Below are positions 42,035 to 52,486 of a stretch of DNA of 64,000 nt, one piece after another. The notes below the pieces were generated by a model that was given only the letters and a program-made list of their open reading frames with translations, ran no database searches and was not told the DNA's origin. The stretch spans positions 1 through 64,000 of the forward strand of contig JASBSY010000005.1 in the NCBI GenBank assembly GCA_030148705.1, written 5' to 3'. The stretch's first letter is position 1. Every line of letters starts with the position of its first letter. Both the position numbers and the translations under genes were made by a program. The stretch comes from Pukyongia sp. Lineage in GTDB: Bacteria > Bacteroidota > Bacteroidia > Flavobacteriales > Flavobacteriaceae.

Positions 42035-43293
42035 TGGCCGTAAGCAGAGGATATGTACGTTTCGACTGGCTCACCATCATCGTTTACTTTGCGCTGGTTG
42101 CCATAGGCTGGATAAACATTTACTCCACGTCCATCGACGATAGTGCAACCGGGCTATTCGACTTCAGCCAGATCTACGCCAAGCAACTTCTCTGGATTGC
42201 ACTCAGCTTGCTTATCATAGTGTTCTTGCTTGCGCTTGAAACAAAATTCTATGAACGCTTTTCCAGCATTATTTATATTGTCTCGCTGCTTACCTTGATA
42301 GGCCTGTTCTTTTTTGGAAAGAACATCAACGGGGCCACGTCCTGGTACGCTATAGGTGGATTTACCATTCAGCCCGGGGAATTTGCCAAAGCCGCTACAG
42401 CACTGGCCTTAGGTAAATACGTAAGCGATATCCAGACAAATATGAAGGAGTTCAAGCACCAGTGGCGGGTTTTCCTTATAATCGCACTTCCGGCCTTGCT
42501 GATAATACCGCAACCCGATCCGGGCAGCGCACTGGTCTATGCAGCCTTTATCTTCCCACTGTATCGGGAAGGGCTTCCGTTTGTTTATCTGCTAACAGGG
42601 TTTTTTATTGCCGCACTTTTTATCGCCACGCTGGCCTTCGGAATAGTATGGGTCTCACTGGGTTGTATCCTTATCACCGCCTGGATTTATTTTCGGAAGA
42701 AGCGACGGCGTAAACAGAATATTTTCAGTTATATCGCCATAGCCTCGGCCTGTATCGCATTTACTTTTTCAGTAAATTATATTTTTAACAATGTCTTCGA
42801 ACAGAGGCATCGCGACCGATTCAATATCGTCCTGGGCAAGGAAACGGACGCAAAAGGGATAGGCTACAATACTAACCAGAGCGAGATCGCCATAGGAAGC
42901 GGTGGCTGGACAGGTAAAGGCTGGACCCAAGGGACACAAACCAAGGGTAATTTCGTTCCCGAGCAACAGACCGACTATATTTTCAGTACGGTAGGCGAAG
43001 AATGGGGGTTCGTGGGAAGTATGGTAGTAGTGATACTCTTCCTGGTATTAATAGTCCGGGTCCTTGTCCTGGCCGAACGCCAAAAGAACCAGTTTAGCAG
43101 GGCATACGGCTACAGTGTGGCTTCCATATTGTTTATTCACTTCTTTGTGAATATCGGGATGGTAACCGGGCTTTTACCCACTGTTGGGATTCCGTTGCCA
43201 TTCTTTAGCTATGGCGGTTCCGGTTTATGGGGCTTCACAATTTTGCTGTTTATCTTTATCAGGCTGGACGGCTCGAATTCGTATTACACTTAA
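42034..43293 (+). CDS. rodA: Rod shape-determining protein RodA (SEDS)
   Basis: 419 aa, multi-TM; QPGEFAKAATALALGKY, FVPEQQTDYIFSTVGEEWGFVGS, PFFSYGGSGL. Confidence 0.96.
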   Translation: MAVSRGYVRFDWLTIIVYFALVAIGWINIYSTSIDDSATGLFDFSQIYAKQLLWIALSLLIIVFLLALETKFYERFSSIIYIVSLLTLIGLFFFGKNINGATSWYAIGGFTIQPGEFAKAATALALGKYVSDIQTNMKEFKHQWRVFLIIALPALLIIPQPDPGSALVYAAFIFPLYREGLPFVYLLTGFFIAALFIATLAFGIVWVSLGCILITAWIYFRKKRRRKQNIFSYIAIASACIAFTFSVNYIFNNVFEQRHRDRFNIVLGKETDAKGIGYNTNQSEIAIGSGGWTGKGWTQGTQTKGNFVPEQQTDYIFSTVGEEWGFVGSMVVVILFLVLIVRVLVLAERQKNQFSRAYGYSVASILFIHFFVNIGMVTGLLPTVGIPLPFFSYGGSGLWGFTILLFIFIRLDGSNSYYT

Positions 43294-43294
43294 T

Positions 43295-44113
43295 TCACTT
43301 CCGTCCCCAGGCCTGTAGGTCAATTCGCGATTCTAATTTATTCTGAAGCGATGCATCTAAATTCCGGAAGAAGTCGATGCCGGTCTTTTCTTCAATCTCG
43401 TCTATGGTAACAACAAAGTCGAAGTACGACTGACTGCTGGGCTCATTGGGTATGAGAAAAGCGATGGCTTTATAATTCCCGTCTGTGCGGTCGACCACAA
43501 TTTTATAGAAATCTGCGGGTACGCTAACGCCCTCTGAACCAATAGTTGGCAAGTCGTCTCTAAGGATACCGCCGGTAACGACAAATACGCCTTCATACTT
43601 TTTTGCCCAGTCCCTCACTTTCTGTTCCAGACGATTCCAGATACCGCCATTAAAATCGTGGTCCTGCGGGCTGATATTGCTGGTTAGGAATGTCTGGTGA
43701 TATGCATTGTAGTTGTAACGGCGATCCCCGGCCGGGCACAGATGCCCCCTGTCGTAGCCCGAATTCTTATAATTCCTGAAATCGGCCGAACCGCTTTCCA
43801 CACTCCTGTCCTGAATGAAGTAGGGCCTGTCGAACTCATTCTTGGAGAGATGCTCGAGTTTTAATTCGTAGGCCACCCACTCGGCTTGTTCGTGCTTTTC
43901 GTTATAGGAAAAGGCAAAAGCCGGGTGATCTATTACGATTTCTGTGGTCGAGGACGGCAGGAAAGAAGTGTCGAATTCCTCAAAGTTTATAGTATCGGTC
44001 GTATGGGAAGGGTCGGCTTCGGTGCTTCGATCGACATAATCTTCAGCATAGTAAAGAATAACAGTTACCAGTATGATTAAAATGGGGTATAATATTCTAC
44101 GGTTCATGGGCAT
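43295..44113 (-). CDS. DNA/RNA non-specific endonuclease (NUC1 family), membrane-anchored/secreted
   Basis: 272 aa; N-terminal hydrophobic segment; SGYDRGHLCPAGDRRYNYNAYHQTFLTSNISPQDHDFNGGIWNRLE. Confidence 0.93.
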   Translation of the reverse strand: MPMNRRILYPILIILVTVILYYAEDYVDRSTEADPSHTTDTINFEEFDTSFLPSSTTEIVIDHPAFAFSYNEKHEQAEWVAYELKLEHLSKNEFDRPYFIQDRSVESGSADFRNYKNSGYDRGHLCPAGDRRYNYNAYHQTFLTSNISPQDHDFNGGIWNRLEQKVRDWAKKYEGVFVVTGGILRDDLPTIGSEGVSVPADFYKIVVDRTDGNYKAIAFLIPNEPSSQSYFDFVVTIDEIEEKTGIDFFRNLDASLQNKLESRIDLQAWGRK

Positions 44114-44116
44114 TTT

Positions 44117-45226
44117 TTAAGTCGTTCTCACATCCAGGGCATCTCTCAGGGCATTGCCTATCAGCATAAAAGCAGTCACCAGGCTCATTATGGCCAGGCC
44201 GGGAATAACAGCCAGGAAGGGTTTTCCAAGGATGATATAGGCGTAATGGTCTTTTATGATTCCTCCCCAACTGGGCATGGGGGGTTGGGCTCCGATCCCA
44301 AGGAAACTCAGGCCGCTTTCGATGAGGATGGCGCCCGCAAAATTGGCTGCAGAAATAATGATTACAGGAGCCAGGGCATTGGGTAGTATGTGTTTTAATA
44401 TTATTCGCAGATCGGTATAACCCAGGGCTCTTGCCGCGGTAACGTACTGCATTTGTTTTACTCCCAGCACCTGCCCTCTTACCACCCGGGCGACCTCTAC
44501 CCACATGGTAAGCCCCACTGCGATGAAGACCTGCCAGAATCCCTTGCCAAGAGCCAGGGTAATTGCAATAACAAGCAATAAGGTTGGAATGGACCAGGTT
44601 ACATTAATAAGCCACATGATGGCAGCATCTACCTTACCGCCAAAATAACCGGCAATGGCACCTAAAGTGATTCCGATTAAGAGCGAAATAAATACTGCTA
44701 CAAATCCTATGGCCAGCGATATCCTTATCCCTATGAGCATCCTGCTAAGCAAGTCCCTTCCGTACTTATCGGTACCCAGCGTAAAGTTTCGCTCGGTTAT
44801 ATATCTTGCGGGGATTTCTTCAGCATTAGATACCCCTTCGAATAATTCAAGAGGATAGGTTTTAAGCAGTCCCGAAGTTCCATCTGTAGTATATTCGGAA
44901 ATGCGAATTCCCTCCTCCAAGACAGTGTAATCGTTGATTGGAATCTCGGTATCTACATTTTTCTTTCCGAAGAAAAAATCACCCACTCCCCTTTTGTCTG
45001 CGACTTCATTCGGGATGGTGAGCATTTGTACGCTGAAGCCGGGTTTCTTTGAATGGATGGACAAATGCATCTGATTGGCATTCCGGGAATCGTCGGGAGC
45101 CAGGGCATAAGCGAAGATGGCCGTTAAAACGCAAAGACTTATAAAGATCAAACTTAAAACGCCCCAAAAATTCCTGCTGAATTTTCGGAGCGCTTGTCTT
45201 GTTAGTGATGTCGATACCTGATCCAC
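44117..45226 (-). CDS. ABC transporter permease (DppC/OppC type)
   Basis: 369 aa; LGTDKYGRDLLSRMLIGIRISL, EVARVVRGQVLGVKQMQYVTAARALG binding-protein-dependent permease loop. Confidence 0.93.
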   Translation of the reverse strand: MDQVSTSLTRQALRKFSRNFWGVLSLIFISLCVLTAIFAYALAPDDSRNANQMHLSIHSKKPGFSVQMLTIPNEVADKRGVGDFFFGKKNVDTEIPINDYTVLEEGIRISEYTTDGTSGLLKTYPLELFEGVSNAEEIPARYITERNFTLGTDKYGRDLLSRMLIGIRISLAIGFVAVFISLLIGITLGAIAGYFGGKVDAAIMWLINVTWSIPTLLLVIAITLALGKGFWQVFIAVGLTMWVEVARVVRGQVLGVKQMQYVTAARALGYTDLRIILKHILPNALAPVIIISAANFAGAILIESGLSFLGIGAQPPMPSWGGIIKDHYAYIILGKPFLAVIPGLAIMSLVTAFMLIGNALRDALDVRTT

Positions 45227-45268
45227 ATCGTAAATTTAGGTAAAAGCTAACTTAATTTCTACCTAGTA

Positions 45269-47467
45269 CTAATTTTTAATATCCGCTACCTTGGCAGCTT
45301 TGATATTTGTTAATTTCAGGTCTTCCAATACGTTGACTGCTTCCTCTACATAGATATCCTTACTGAGGCTCTTATGCCAGCGTTTTCTCTTTTCACGTAA
45401 GGTAGTATCCTGTTTCATAAGTGCGATCTCATCGGGTAAGGAACGATAGTTTAATTTGTTGTCGTATTCCCCAATAGCATCGAATTTCTTAGTCTCCTCT
45501 TTTCTTCTTTCGATCTCCGAGCTATAGTTCTCAATGTTCAGGTCGACCATCATTTCATCACGCCGGTTCTTGATCCAGCGTGCATTTTCTTCTATTAGCG
45601 CCAGTTGCTCACTTTGTGCCATTCGCTCCTGGCTTTTCTTGATCGCTTCATCGAAATCGATATAGCCATCCCAGATATCGTATTTTGCAGCTTCAATTTT
45701 ATCGTAAGGAAGTGGATTGTCGTAATCCCGTTCCCCCACCTCGATATAACTGTAACGATCGGGCATCACAACGTCGCTTTTCACACCTTCCAATTGGGTT
45801 GATCCACCGTTCACACGATAGAATTTCTGTGTGGTTAACTTTAATGCACCCATATCTCCCAGGTCGTTCTGCCGCAACCATTGATTCAGGTCAATAAGGT
45901 TTTGAACAGTACCCTTTCCGTAGGTCTGTTCGCTACCAATGATAATGGCGCGCTTGTAATCCTGCATGGCGGCTGCGAGAATCTCTGATGCCGAAGCCGA
46001 TAATTCGTTAACCAGTATTACAAGAGGCCCGTCCCATACGATTTCGTCGTCCTTGTCTTCCAGAACATTCTTTTTGCTGCCGGCTGAAGCCACCTGGACA
46101 ACAGGCCCTTCCTTAATGAATAATCCGGCTATATCGACAGCGGTTTGAAGGGAACCTCCGCCATTATCGCGAAGATCCAGGACCAATCCTTCCATTCCTT
46201 CAGCCTTCAATCTCAAAATCTCATTCTTTACGTCACTGGCCGCGTTGCGTTTTTTGTAATCGTTCATATCGAAATAGAACTGTGGCAGGTTGATCAAACC
46301 GAATTTCTTATCTGCTTTCTCAATAACCGTCGATTTAGCGTAGGTTTCTTCAAGTTCCACCACATCTCGGGTTATCATTTCCTCTTCTATGGTTCCGTCT
46401 ACCCGCTTTACGGTTAGGATAACCTTGGTGCCTTTAGGCCCTTTGATGAGTTTTACGGCATCATCGATTCGCATTCCTACGACGCTTACTGCTTCTTTTT
46501 CGTCGAATTGTCTCACTTTCAGGATGACATCGCCTACGGAGATATGCTCTCCTCTCCAGGCGGGGCCACCACTGATGATTTCCACCACATTGATATAGTC
46601 GTTCTTTTTCTGAAGCCGGGCACCTATACCTTCCAGTTTTCCGCTCATCCGAAGATCGAAACGATCGCGGTCCGGGGGAGCAAAATAATTGGTATGTGGA
46701 TCGAATTCCTCGACCAGGGTTGTAAGAAAGACAGCAAAGTAGTCCTTGCGCTCCAAATCATCGGTAAAATCGAAATACTCCTGTAGTGAAGTCAGGGTTT
46801 GATTTCGGGCCTTTGCTTCCAGTTCGGCATCAGTAAGGTCCTCATTCTCTCCCGGTATGTATTCTTCGCCTTTTTCGGCAGCTTCCTTCTTACGCTCCGG
46901 GGCGGTTATTTTTTCCCGGGTAAGGTCGTAATAGGATGAAATCGTACTGAATTTCAGTTGCTGTCTCCAGCGCTCTTTGAGTTCTTGACGCGAATCCACG
47001 TACTCCAGATTATCGTAATCCACATTTATGGATTCATCTGCCGAATAATCGAAAGGAGATTCCAGAACTTCCTCATACAGCTGTTTTGATTCAGCAAGGC
47101 GCAGTTCGTATCGAGTGTAGACCACATTAAAGAAAGTGAGGTCTTTGTTTTTTATCTGGTCGTCTATTTCAAGTTTATATTTGCTGAATTCCTCTATATC
47201 CGAAGCCAGGAAATAGCGCTTCAACGGGTCCATGGCGTCTATAAAATCGGTATAGATACCTTCCGAGAAACTGTCGTCCATAACTTCGGGGTTATAGTGA
47301 CCTTTTTCCAAAACGTAGGTTATCAGGTCTATAAGGAGCTTATCTTTATCGGGGTCGTTGAATTCTTTGGTGGTAAAGCTGCAGGATGCTGCGGCTACAA
47401 ATACGGCAAGAAATAATACTTTAAAATTCTTTTTCATTAATCGCATAGCTGTCTTCTTAATTTTCAA
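45269..47467 (-). CDS. prc: Carboxy-terminal processing (tail-specific) peptidase
   Basis: 732 aa; PDZ plus S41: GLVLDLRDNGGGSLQTAVDIAGLFI, NELSASASEILAAAMQDYKRAIIIG, TYGKGTVQ. Confidence 0.94.
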   Translation of the reverse strand: MKIKKTAMRLMKKNFKVLFLAVFVAAASCSFTTKEFNDPDKDKLLIDLITYVLEKGHYNPEVMDDSFSEGIYTDFIDAMDPLKRYFLASDIEEFSKYKLEIDDQIKNKDLTFFNVVYTRYELRLAESKQLYEEVLESPFDYSADESINVDYDNLEYVDSRQELKERWRQQLKFSTISSYYDLTREKITAPERKKEAAEKGEEYIPGENEDLTDAELEAKARNQTLTSLQEYFDFTDDLERKDYFAVFLTTLVEEFDPHTNYFAPPDRDRFDLRMSGKLEGIGARLQKKNDYINVVEIISGGPAWRGEHISVGDVILKVRQFDEKEAVSVVGMRIDDAVKLIKGPKGTKVILTVKRVDGTIEEEMITRDVVELEETYAKSTVIEKADKKFGLINLPQFYFDMNDYKKRNAASDVKNEILRLKAEGMEGLVLDLRDNGGGSLQTAVDIAGLFIKEGPVVQVASAGSKKNVLEDKDDEIVWDGPLVILVNELSASASEILAAAMQDYKRAIIIGSEQTYGKGTVQNLIDLNQWLRQNDLGDMGALKLTTQKFYRVNGGSTQLEGVKSDVVMPDRYSYIEVGERDYDNPLPYDKIEAAKYDIWDGYIDFDEAIKKSQERMAQSEQLALIEENARWIKNRRDEMMVDLNIENYSSEIERRKEETKKFDAIGEYDNKLNYRSLPDEIALMKQDTTLREKRKRWHKSLSKDIYVEEAVNVLEDLKLTNIKAAKVADIKN

Positions 47468-47589
47468 TCTCCTAAATTATACAAAAAACCGTGCCAAGAC
47501 CCAGTATTCATAATAATTTTTTGTTAAACAAACACCTTGTCCCATGGCGTATAAATTGTTTATTTTAGCGGTTCAAACGCAATAGATAC

Positions 47590-48366
47590 ATGGCGAAAAA
47601 GCGGCCTCTCATTCTGGTTACCAACGACGACGGCATAACGGCCCCCGGCATACGTACCTTGATAGAGGTAATGAACAGCCTGGGTGATGTTTGTGTAGTG
47701 GCTCCGGATTCCCCACAAAGTGGGATGGGACACGCCATTACTGTTAACGACACATTGTACTGTGATCGTATAAAAGTAGCAAAAAATGAACCACAATCTG
47801 AATACAGTTGCAGCGGAACCCCGGTGGATTGCGTAAAGATGGCAGTAAATGAAATCCTGAAACGCAAACCCGATCTCTGCGTGAGCGGTATAAATCACGG
47901 CAGCAATTCTTCCATCAATGTAATATACAGCGGTACCATGAGTGCTGCGGTAGAAGCAGGTACGATGGGAATTCCTTCAATAGGTTTTTCCCTGCTCGAC
48001 TATTCGCTGGAAGCCAATTTCGATCACTGCAGGGAATATGTTCGCAAATTAGCTGAAGAGAGCCTGAAACACGGCATGCCGGAGGGCGTGGTATTAAACG
48101 TCAATATACCCAAATTGCCCAAAGAAGAAATTAAAGGGATGAAGGTATGCCGCCAGGCTAACGCTCATTGGATAGAATCCTTCGACAAACGGGTAAATCC
48201 ATTAGGAAGGGAATATTACTGGCTGAGCGGTGAATTTGTGAATATGGACAAAGGAGAAGACACAGACGAATGGGCCTTGAAAAACGGGTTTATTTCCGTA
48301 GTTCCGGTTCAGTTCGATCTAACGGCCCACCACGCCATGAAGGATATAAACAGTTGGGACCTATGA
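47590..48366 (+). CDS. surE: 5'/3'-nucleotidase SurE
   Basis: 258 aa; ILVTNDDGITAPGIRTL, APDSPQSGMGHAIT, SGINHGSN. Confidence 0.97.
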   Translation: MAKKRPLILVTNDDGITAPGIRTLIEVMNSLGDVCVVAPDSPQSGMGHAITVNDTLYCDRIKVAKNEPQSEYSCSGTPVDCVKMAVNEILKRKPDLCVSGINHGSNSSINVIYSGTMSAAVEAGTMGIPSIGFSLLDYSLEANFDHCREYVRKLAEESLKHGMPEGVVLNVNIPKLPKEEIKGMKVCRQANAHWIESFDKRVNPLGREYYWLSGEFVNMDKGEDTDEWALKNGFISVVPVQFDLTAHHAMKDINSWDL

Positions 48367-48653
48367 TAAAAAAAGAAATCGGCATCGGGTTTTTAACCGG
48401 ACTTATCTGTAATTCGCTGGGAATAATTGTTTGTGTCCTGGTAATTTCTGCCGTAAAGGGCATGGGCTTCGAAGAAACCTTATCATTTTACTGGTATACT
48501 GAAAGTATGTGGATGTTGGTGAGCCTCGGTGCCTTGCCCAATCTTGCGGCTTTCTTCGGGTTTCTTAAAATCAATCGGGAATACAGGGCGCGAGGGGTGT
48601 TGATAGCTACCTTCCTTGCAGCCATAGTAACATATATTTTCTATTTTAATTAA
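48363..48653 (+). CDS. Small integral membrane protein
   Basis: ATG at 48363 overlaps surE stop (MIKKEIGIGFLTGLICNSLG...); three hydrophobic helices; between surE and lpxB. Confidence 0.8.
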   Translation: MIKKEIGIGFLTGLICNSLGIIVCVLVISAVKGMGFEETLSFYWYTESMWMLVSLGALPNLAAFFGFLKINREYRARGVLIATFLAAIVTYIFYFN

Positions 48654-49793
48654 ATGAAATACTACCTCATAGCCGGCGAGGCATCGGGAGATCTTCACGG
48701 CGCAAACCTGATTAAGGCGTTGGCTGCCCGCGACAGCAGTGCCCAATTCCGGGTTTGGGGAGGCGATCTGATGCAGGAAAACGGGGCCGACCTGGTAAAA
48801 CACTACCGGGAACTTGCGTTTATGGGATTTGCCGAGGTAGTGATGAACATCCGGACTATACTGAAGAATATGTCCTTTTGCAAAAAGGATATCGCAGCTT
48901 TCAAGCCGGACGCTCTTATCCTGATCGATTACCCCGGTTTTAACCTGCGAATCGCCAAATGGGCACGGAAAAAAGGAATTCCGGTTCACTATTATATCTC
49001 GCCGCAGATATGGGCCTGGAAAGAAGGCCGGATCAAGGAAATAAAGCGAAATGTGGATGCCATGTACGTCATTCTCCCCTTCGAAAAGGATTTTTATGAA
49101 CAAAAGCATGGAATGCCGGTTCACTTTGTGGGACACCCGTTAATCGATGCTATTTACAATCGCCCACAGGTGCATCCGGATAAGTTCAGAACTAAACACG
49201 AGCTCGACGACCGGCCAATCATTGCACTATTGCCGGGCAGCAGAAAACAGGAAATTTCTAAAATGCTGAAAGTAATGCTGTCGGTAGTGGATCACTTCCC
49301 CGAATACCAGTTCGTGATCGCCGGGGCACCCAGTCAGGATGCCGATTTTTACCGGGCATTTATCGAGCACGAAAGAGTTCACCTGCTTTTAAACCGGACT
49401 TACGACCTTCTTAGTGTCTCCTATGCCGCTTTGGTAACATCCGGTACGGCAACCCTGGAAACGGCCTTGTATAAAGTTCCGCAGGTAGTGTGTTATAAGG
49501 GTGGACGTATTTCTTACGAAATAGCCCGCAGGGTCATTAAACTAAAATTCATTTCTTTGGTAAACCTCATCCTCAACAAAGAGGTTGTAACAGAGTTGAT
49601 CCAGGATGAATTCAATTCGAAACGACTCAAACAGGAACTCACCAAAATCCTCGATCCCTATAAGCGAGCTACCCTCTTTCTGGAATATTACGACCTGGAG
49701 CAATTGCTCGGAGGCAAGGGAGCCAGCAAAAAAACAGCCGATCTGATCTACAAGGCTACCTTAAAAAGCAGGAATACATCGACTGATCATTAG
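48654..49793 (+). CDS. lpxB: Lipid-A-disaccharide synthase
   Basis: 379 aa; YYLIAGEASGDLHGANLIKAL, PQIWAWKEGRIKEIK, GHPLID, LLPGSRKQEI. Confidence 0.97.
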   Translation: MKYYLIAGEASGDLHGANLIKALAARDSSAQFRVWGGDLMQENGADLVKHYRELAFMGFAEVVMNIRTILKNMSFCKKDIAAFKPDALILIDYPGFNLRIAKWARKKGIPVHYYISPQIWAWKEGRIKEIKRNVDAMYVILPFEKDFYEQKHGMPVHFVGHPLIDAIYNRPQVHPDKFRTKHELDDRPIIALLPGSRKQEISKMLKVMLSVVDHFPEYQFVIAGAPSQDADFYRAFIEHERVHLLLNRTYDLLSVSYAALVTSGTATLETALYKVPQVVCYKGGRISYEIARRVIKLKFISLVNLILNKEVVTELIQDEFNSKRLKQELTKILDPYKRATLFLEYYDLEQLLGGKGASKKTADLIYKATLKSRNTSTDH

Positions 49794-49891
49794 CCGGATA
49801 CGCCACAACAATTACCCTGTTTATCTGTTATTTAAAGATAAACTGACGCCAATTTGAAAAAATTTGTATTTTTAGTCAAACCAAATCTCAC

Positions 49892-50389
49892 ATGAAAAGA
49901 CTATTCCTACTCGGTCTGCTCGCGTTAATACTGGCGTCCTGCGGCAGTTCCCGCAAAGTAACCGATACTTCGGTTATCGGCTCCAATTCCTCCTCTGTAT
50001 CGGAAAAGAAAATAAGTAAGATAGTCTCCCACGCCAAGACTTTTGTAGGCACAAAATACAAATTCGGAGGCACCACCAGCCGAGGTATGGATTGTTCCGG
50101 CCTGGTCTACGTTTCTTTTCAACAGGAAAACATTTTGCTTCCGAGAATTTCACGGGACATGGCCAAGGAAGGGGTTCCTATTTCTCTTAGACAGGCTGAA
50201 GAAGGGGATCTTCTGTTCTTTCAAACAAGTAAGAACCGCAAGGTTATCAATCACGTTGGCCTGGTGGTGGATACCGGAGGCGGGGTGTTGAAATTCATCC
50301 ATTCCACCACCCGCAGGGGGGTTATCATCTCGTCCCTTGAAGAACGTTACTGGAACGAAGCGTTTGTAGAAGTGCGCCGTATTATTTAA
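49892..50389 (+). CDS. NlpC/P60 family cysteine peptidase lipoprotein
   Basis: 165 aa; lipobox LASCGSS; YKFGGTTSRGMDCSGLVY, INHVGLVVD, FIHSTTRRGV. Confidence 0.94.
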   Translation: MKRLFLLGLLALILASCGSSRKVTDTSVIGSNSSSVSEKKISKIVSHAKTFVGTKYKFGGTTSRGMDCSGLVYVSFQQENILLPRISRDMAKEGVPISLRQAEEGDLLFFQTSKNRKVINHVGLVVDTGGGVLKFIHSTTRRGVIISSLEERYWNEAFVEVRRII

Positions 50390-50439
50390 CTTAGTCTTCC
50401 TTTAAAACCCGCTCCCCGGTATGTTTAATACGCTGCCGG

Positions 50440-52461
50440 ATGCGCTTCATTAACTTTGCCGTCGTTAAATTTTCGGTCTTCCTGATCCTGGGAATACTAG
50501 GCGGGCATTCTTTTAAACAAATTCACCTTCATTTTGCGATTCCACTTCTCGTGGTCTTGCTGTTCGTTGCCTGGCGGATATCGAGAAAGCAGCTGTTTCA
50601 GAAAGCGTATTTCGGATTGTTGACATTTGCTTGTTTTTTTGTCTTAGGATATTGCAACTACCAGTTCCGATCGCCCGAATTTCAGCCCTCACATTACGCA
50701 AACTCAAGGCTTGCCGGCAAAGCGGCTGTATTAAACATTCAGATTTGCGAGGTATTAAAACCTAGCGACTATTATCACAGGTATGTGGCGCGAGTAATCC
50801 GGGTGAATTCGACCTTTTCCACCGGAAAACTGCTGGTACTGGTTGTGAAAGACTCCACATCCGATAAATTTCGAACAGACGATCACCTTATCATTGGCGG
50901 TTCGATAAGGGCCATTCCCCCACCCTTGAATCCCGGGCAGTTCAATTATGCCGAATACATGGAAAATCAGGATGTATACGGGCAACTAAAGGTGGAATCG
51001 GCCGATATAATACATCGCTTAGAGGGAAGTTCTACCCTAAAAGGCCTGGCGAACCGGCTAAGGGATTTCTTAAGCTCCAAGTTAGATGCTACAAGACTGG
51101 GCCGGGAAGAACGCAGTATACTTCAAGCATTGTTGTTGGGCGACCGCAGGGAGATCGACCCTGCTTTGTATGCTTCATACGCCGCGGCAGGAGCAATACA
51201 TATCCTTGCTGTTTCCGGCTTGCATGTGGGTATCCTTTACTTGTTGTTATCATGGGTGTTCAAACCGCTTCTACTAATGAGGTACGGCAGGAACTATCGC
51301 TGCATCCTCATTGTTCTACTGTTGTGGGGATTTGCCTTAATGACCGGGCTATCCCCATCGGTAACCAGAGCGGTTAGTATGTTTACCTGCTTCGGAATTG
51401 CGCAGCTGCTCAACCGCCCCACCAATTCCATCAATACACTTTTTCTTTCCTTGTTCTTCCTGCTGCTGATCAATCCAAAATTACTCTTTCAGGTGGGATT
51501 CCAGTTAAGCTATCTGGCGGTGTTCTTTATCTTGTGGTTACAACCCGGTCTCTCCAAACTGTATACTCCCCGAAGTTATATTGATAAAAAAGTCTGGAGT
51601 CTGCTAACTGTATCTGTAGCAGCTCAATTGGGAGTTGCTCCGCTGAGCATCTATTACTTCAATCAATTTCCAGGCCTGTTCCTGCTTACTAATCTGTTGG
51701 TACTGCCCTTTCTCGGCCTTCTTGTAAGCCTGGGGTTATGTGTCATCATTCTGGCTTCCCTGGACTGTTTGCCCTTCTGGCTGGCGAACACTTACAGCGA
51801 ATTAATACGAGTATTAAATGCCGTAATCACCCGGATCGCTAACTGGGATACATTTGTAATCGGGGATATTCATTGTTCAGGGTATTTGTTACTGGGCAGT
51901 TATCTGCTAATCGTTTGCACGGTCCTATACCTGCGAGCACTGTCGTACAGGCGGCTGGTATTCATGTTGACGTCCTGGCTTATTTTTATAGCGATACTAT
52001 TTTCAGATAAAGTACGGCTCAGCGGAACAGAACTCGTGGTATTCCACAACTTTAAGAATACGGTAATAGGGATTAAAAAGAAGGATTCTTTGATAGTGTA
52101 TTCGAACGACAGTCTCAATAATTACCATCACAGCTTTCCGGTAAAACCCTATCGCCTTCAGAAAAACATAAAGAATTACTGTCAGAAGTATTTGAAAAAC
52201 GTGATTGCCTACGACACCCTAAGTTTACTTGTTATCGATTCTACAGCCGTCTACCCAACTGATATTTCAGGAAAGATAGTGTTGCTTTCCCGCAACCCTC
52301 CCATACATCTCAAGCGCTTAATAGATTCAATAAAACCAAGGCAGATCATTGCCGATGGAAGCAATTTTCTTACGAGCGTAAAACGATGGAAGGAAACATG
52401 TAAAAATGAAAAGCTCCCCTTTCACCATACAGGCGAGAGCGGAGCTTTTATCATAGAGTAG
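50440..52461 (+). CDS. ComEC/Rec2 family competence protein
   Basis: 673 aa; DUF4131-like N-terminus, LLGDRREIDPALYASYAAAGAIHILAVSGLHVGILY, multi-TM core. Confidence 0.94.
   Translation: MRFINFAVVKFSVFLILGILGGHSFKQIHLHFAIPLLVVLLFVAWRISRKQLFQKAYFGLLTFACFFVLGYCNYQFRSPEFQPSHYANSRLAGKAAVLNIQICEVLKPSDYYHRYVARVIRVNSTFSTGKLLVLVVKDSTSDKFRTDDHLIIGGSIRAIPPPLNPGQFNYAEYMENQDVYGQLKVESADIIHRLEGSSTLKGLANRLRDFLSSKLDATRLGREERSILQALLLGDRREIDPALYASYAAAGAIHILAVSGLHVGILYLLLSWVFKPLLLMRYGRNYRCILIVLLLWGFALMTGLSPSVTRAVSMFTCFGIAQLLNRPTNSINTLFLSLFFLLLINPKLLFQVGFQLSYLAVFFILWLQPGLSKLYTPRSYIDKKVWSLLTVSVAAQLGVAPLSIYYFNQFPGLFLLTNLLVLPFLGLLVSLGLCVIILASLDCLPFWLANTYSELIRVLNAVITRIANWDTFVIGDIHCSGYLLLGSYLLIVCTVLYLRALSYRRLVFMLTSWLIFIAILFSDKVRLSGTELVVFHNFKNTVIGIKKKDSLIVYSNDSLNNYHHSFPVKPYRLQKNIKNYCQKYLKNVIAYDTLSLLVIDSTAVYPTDISGKIVLLSRNPPIHLKRLIDSIKPRQIIADGSNFLTSVKRWKETCKNEKLPFHHTGESGAFIIE
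52409..52449. terminator. Possible bidirectional terminator inside comEC 3' end
   Basis: aaaagctcc ... ggagctttt inverted repeat overlapping the last codons of comEC, between convergent genes. Confidence 0.4.
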
Positions 52462-52486
52462 AGAAACACTTAACTAAAATCTACTC

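Noticed and set aside
43295-44113. NUC1 endonuclease as an anti-phage effector
   Set aside because: Exported non-specific nucleases are common nutritional/housekeeping enzymes and no defence partner genes are adjacent.
48483-49136. 217 aa minus-strand ORF
   Set aside because: Antisense to lpxB and the small membrane gene; no domain signal.
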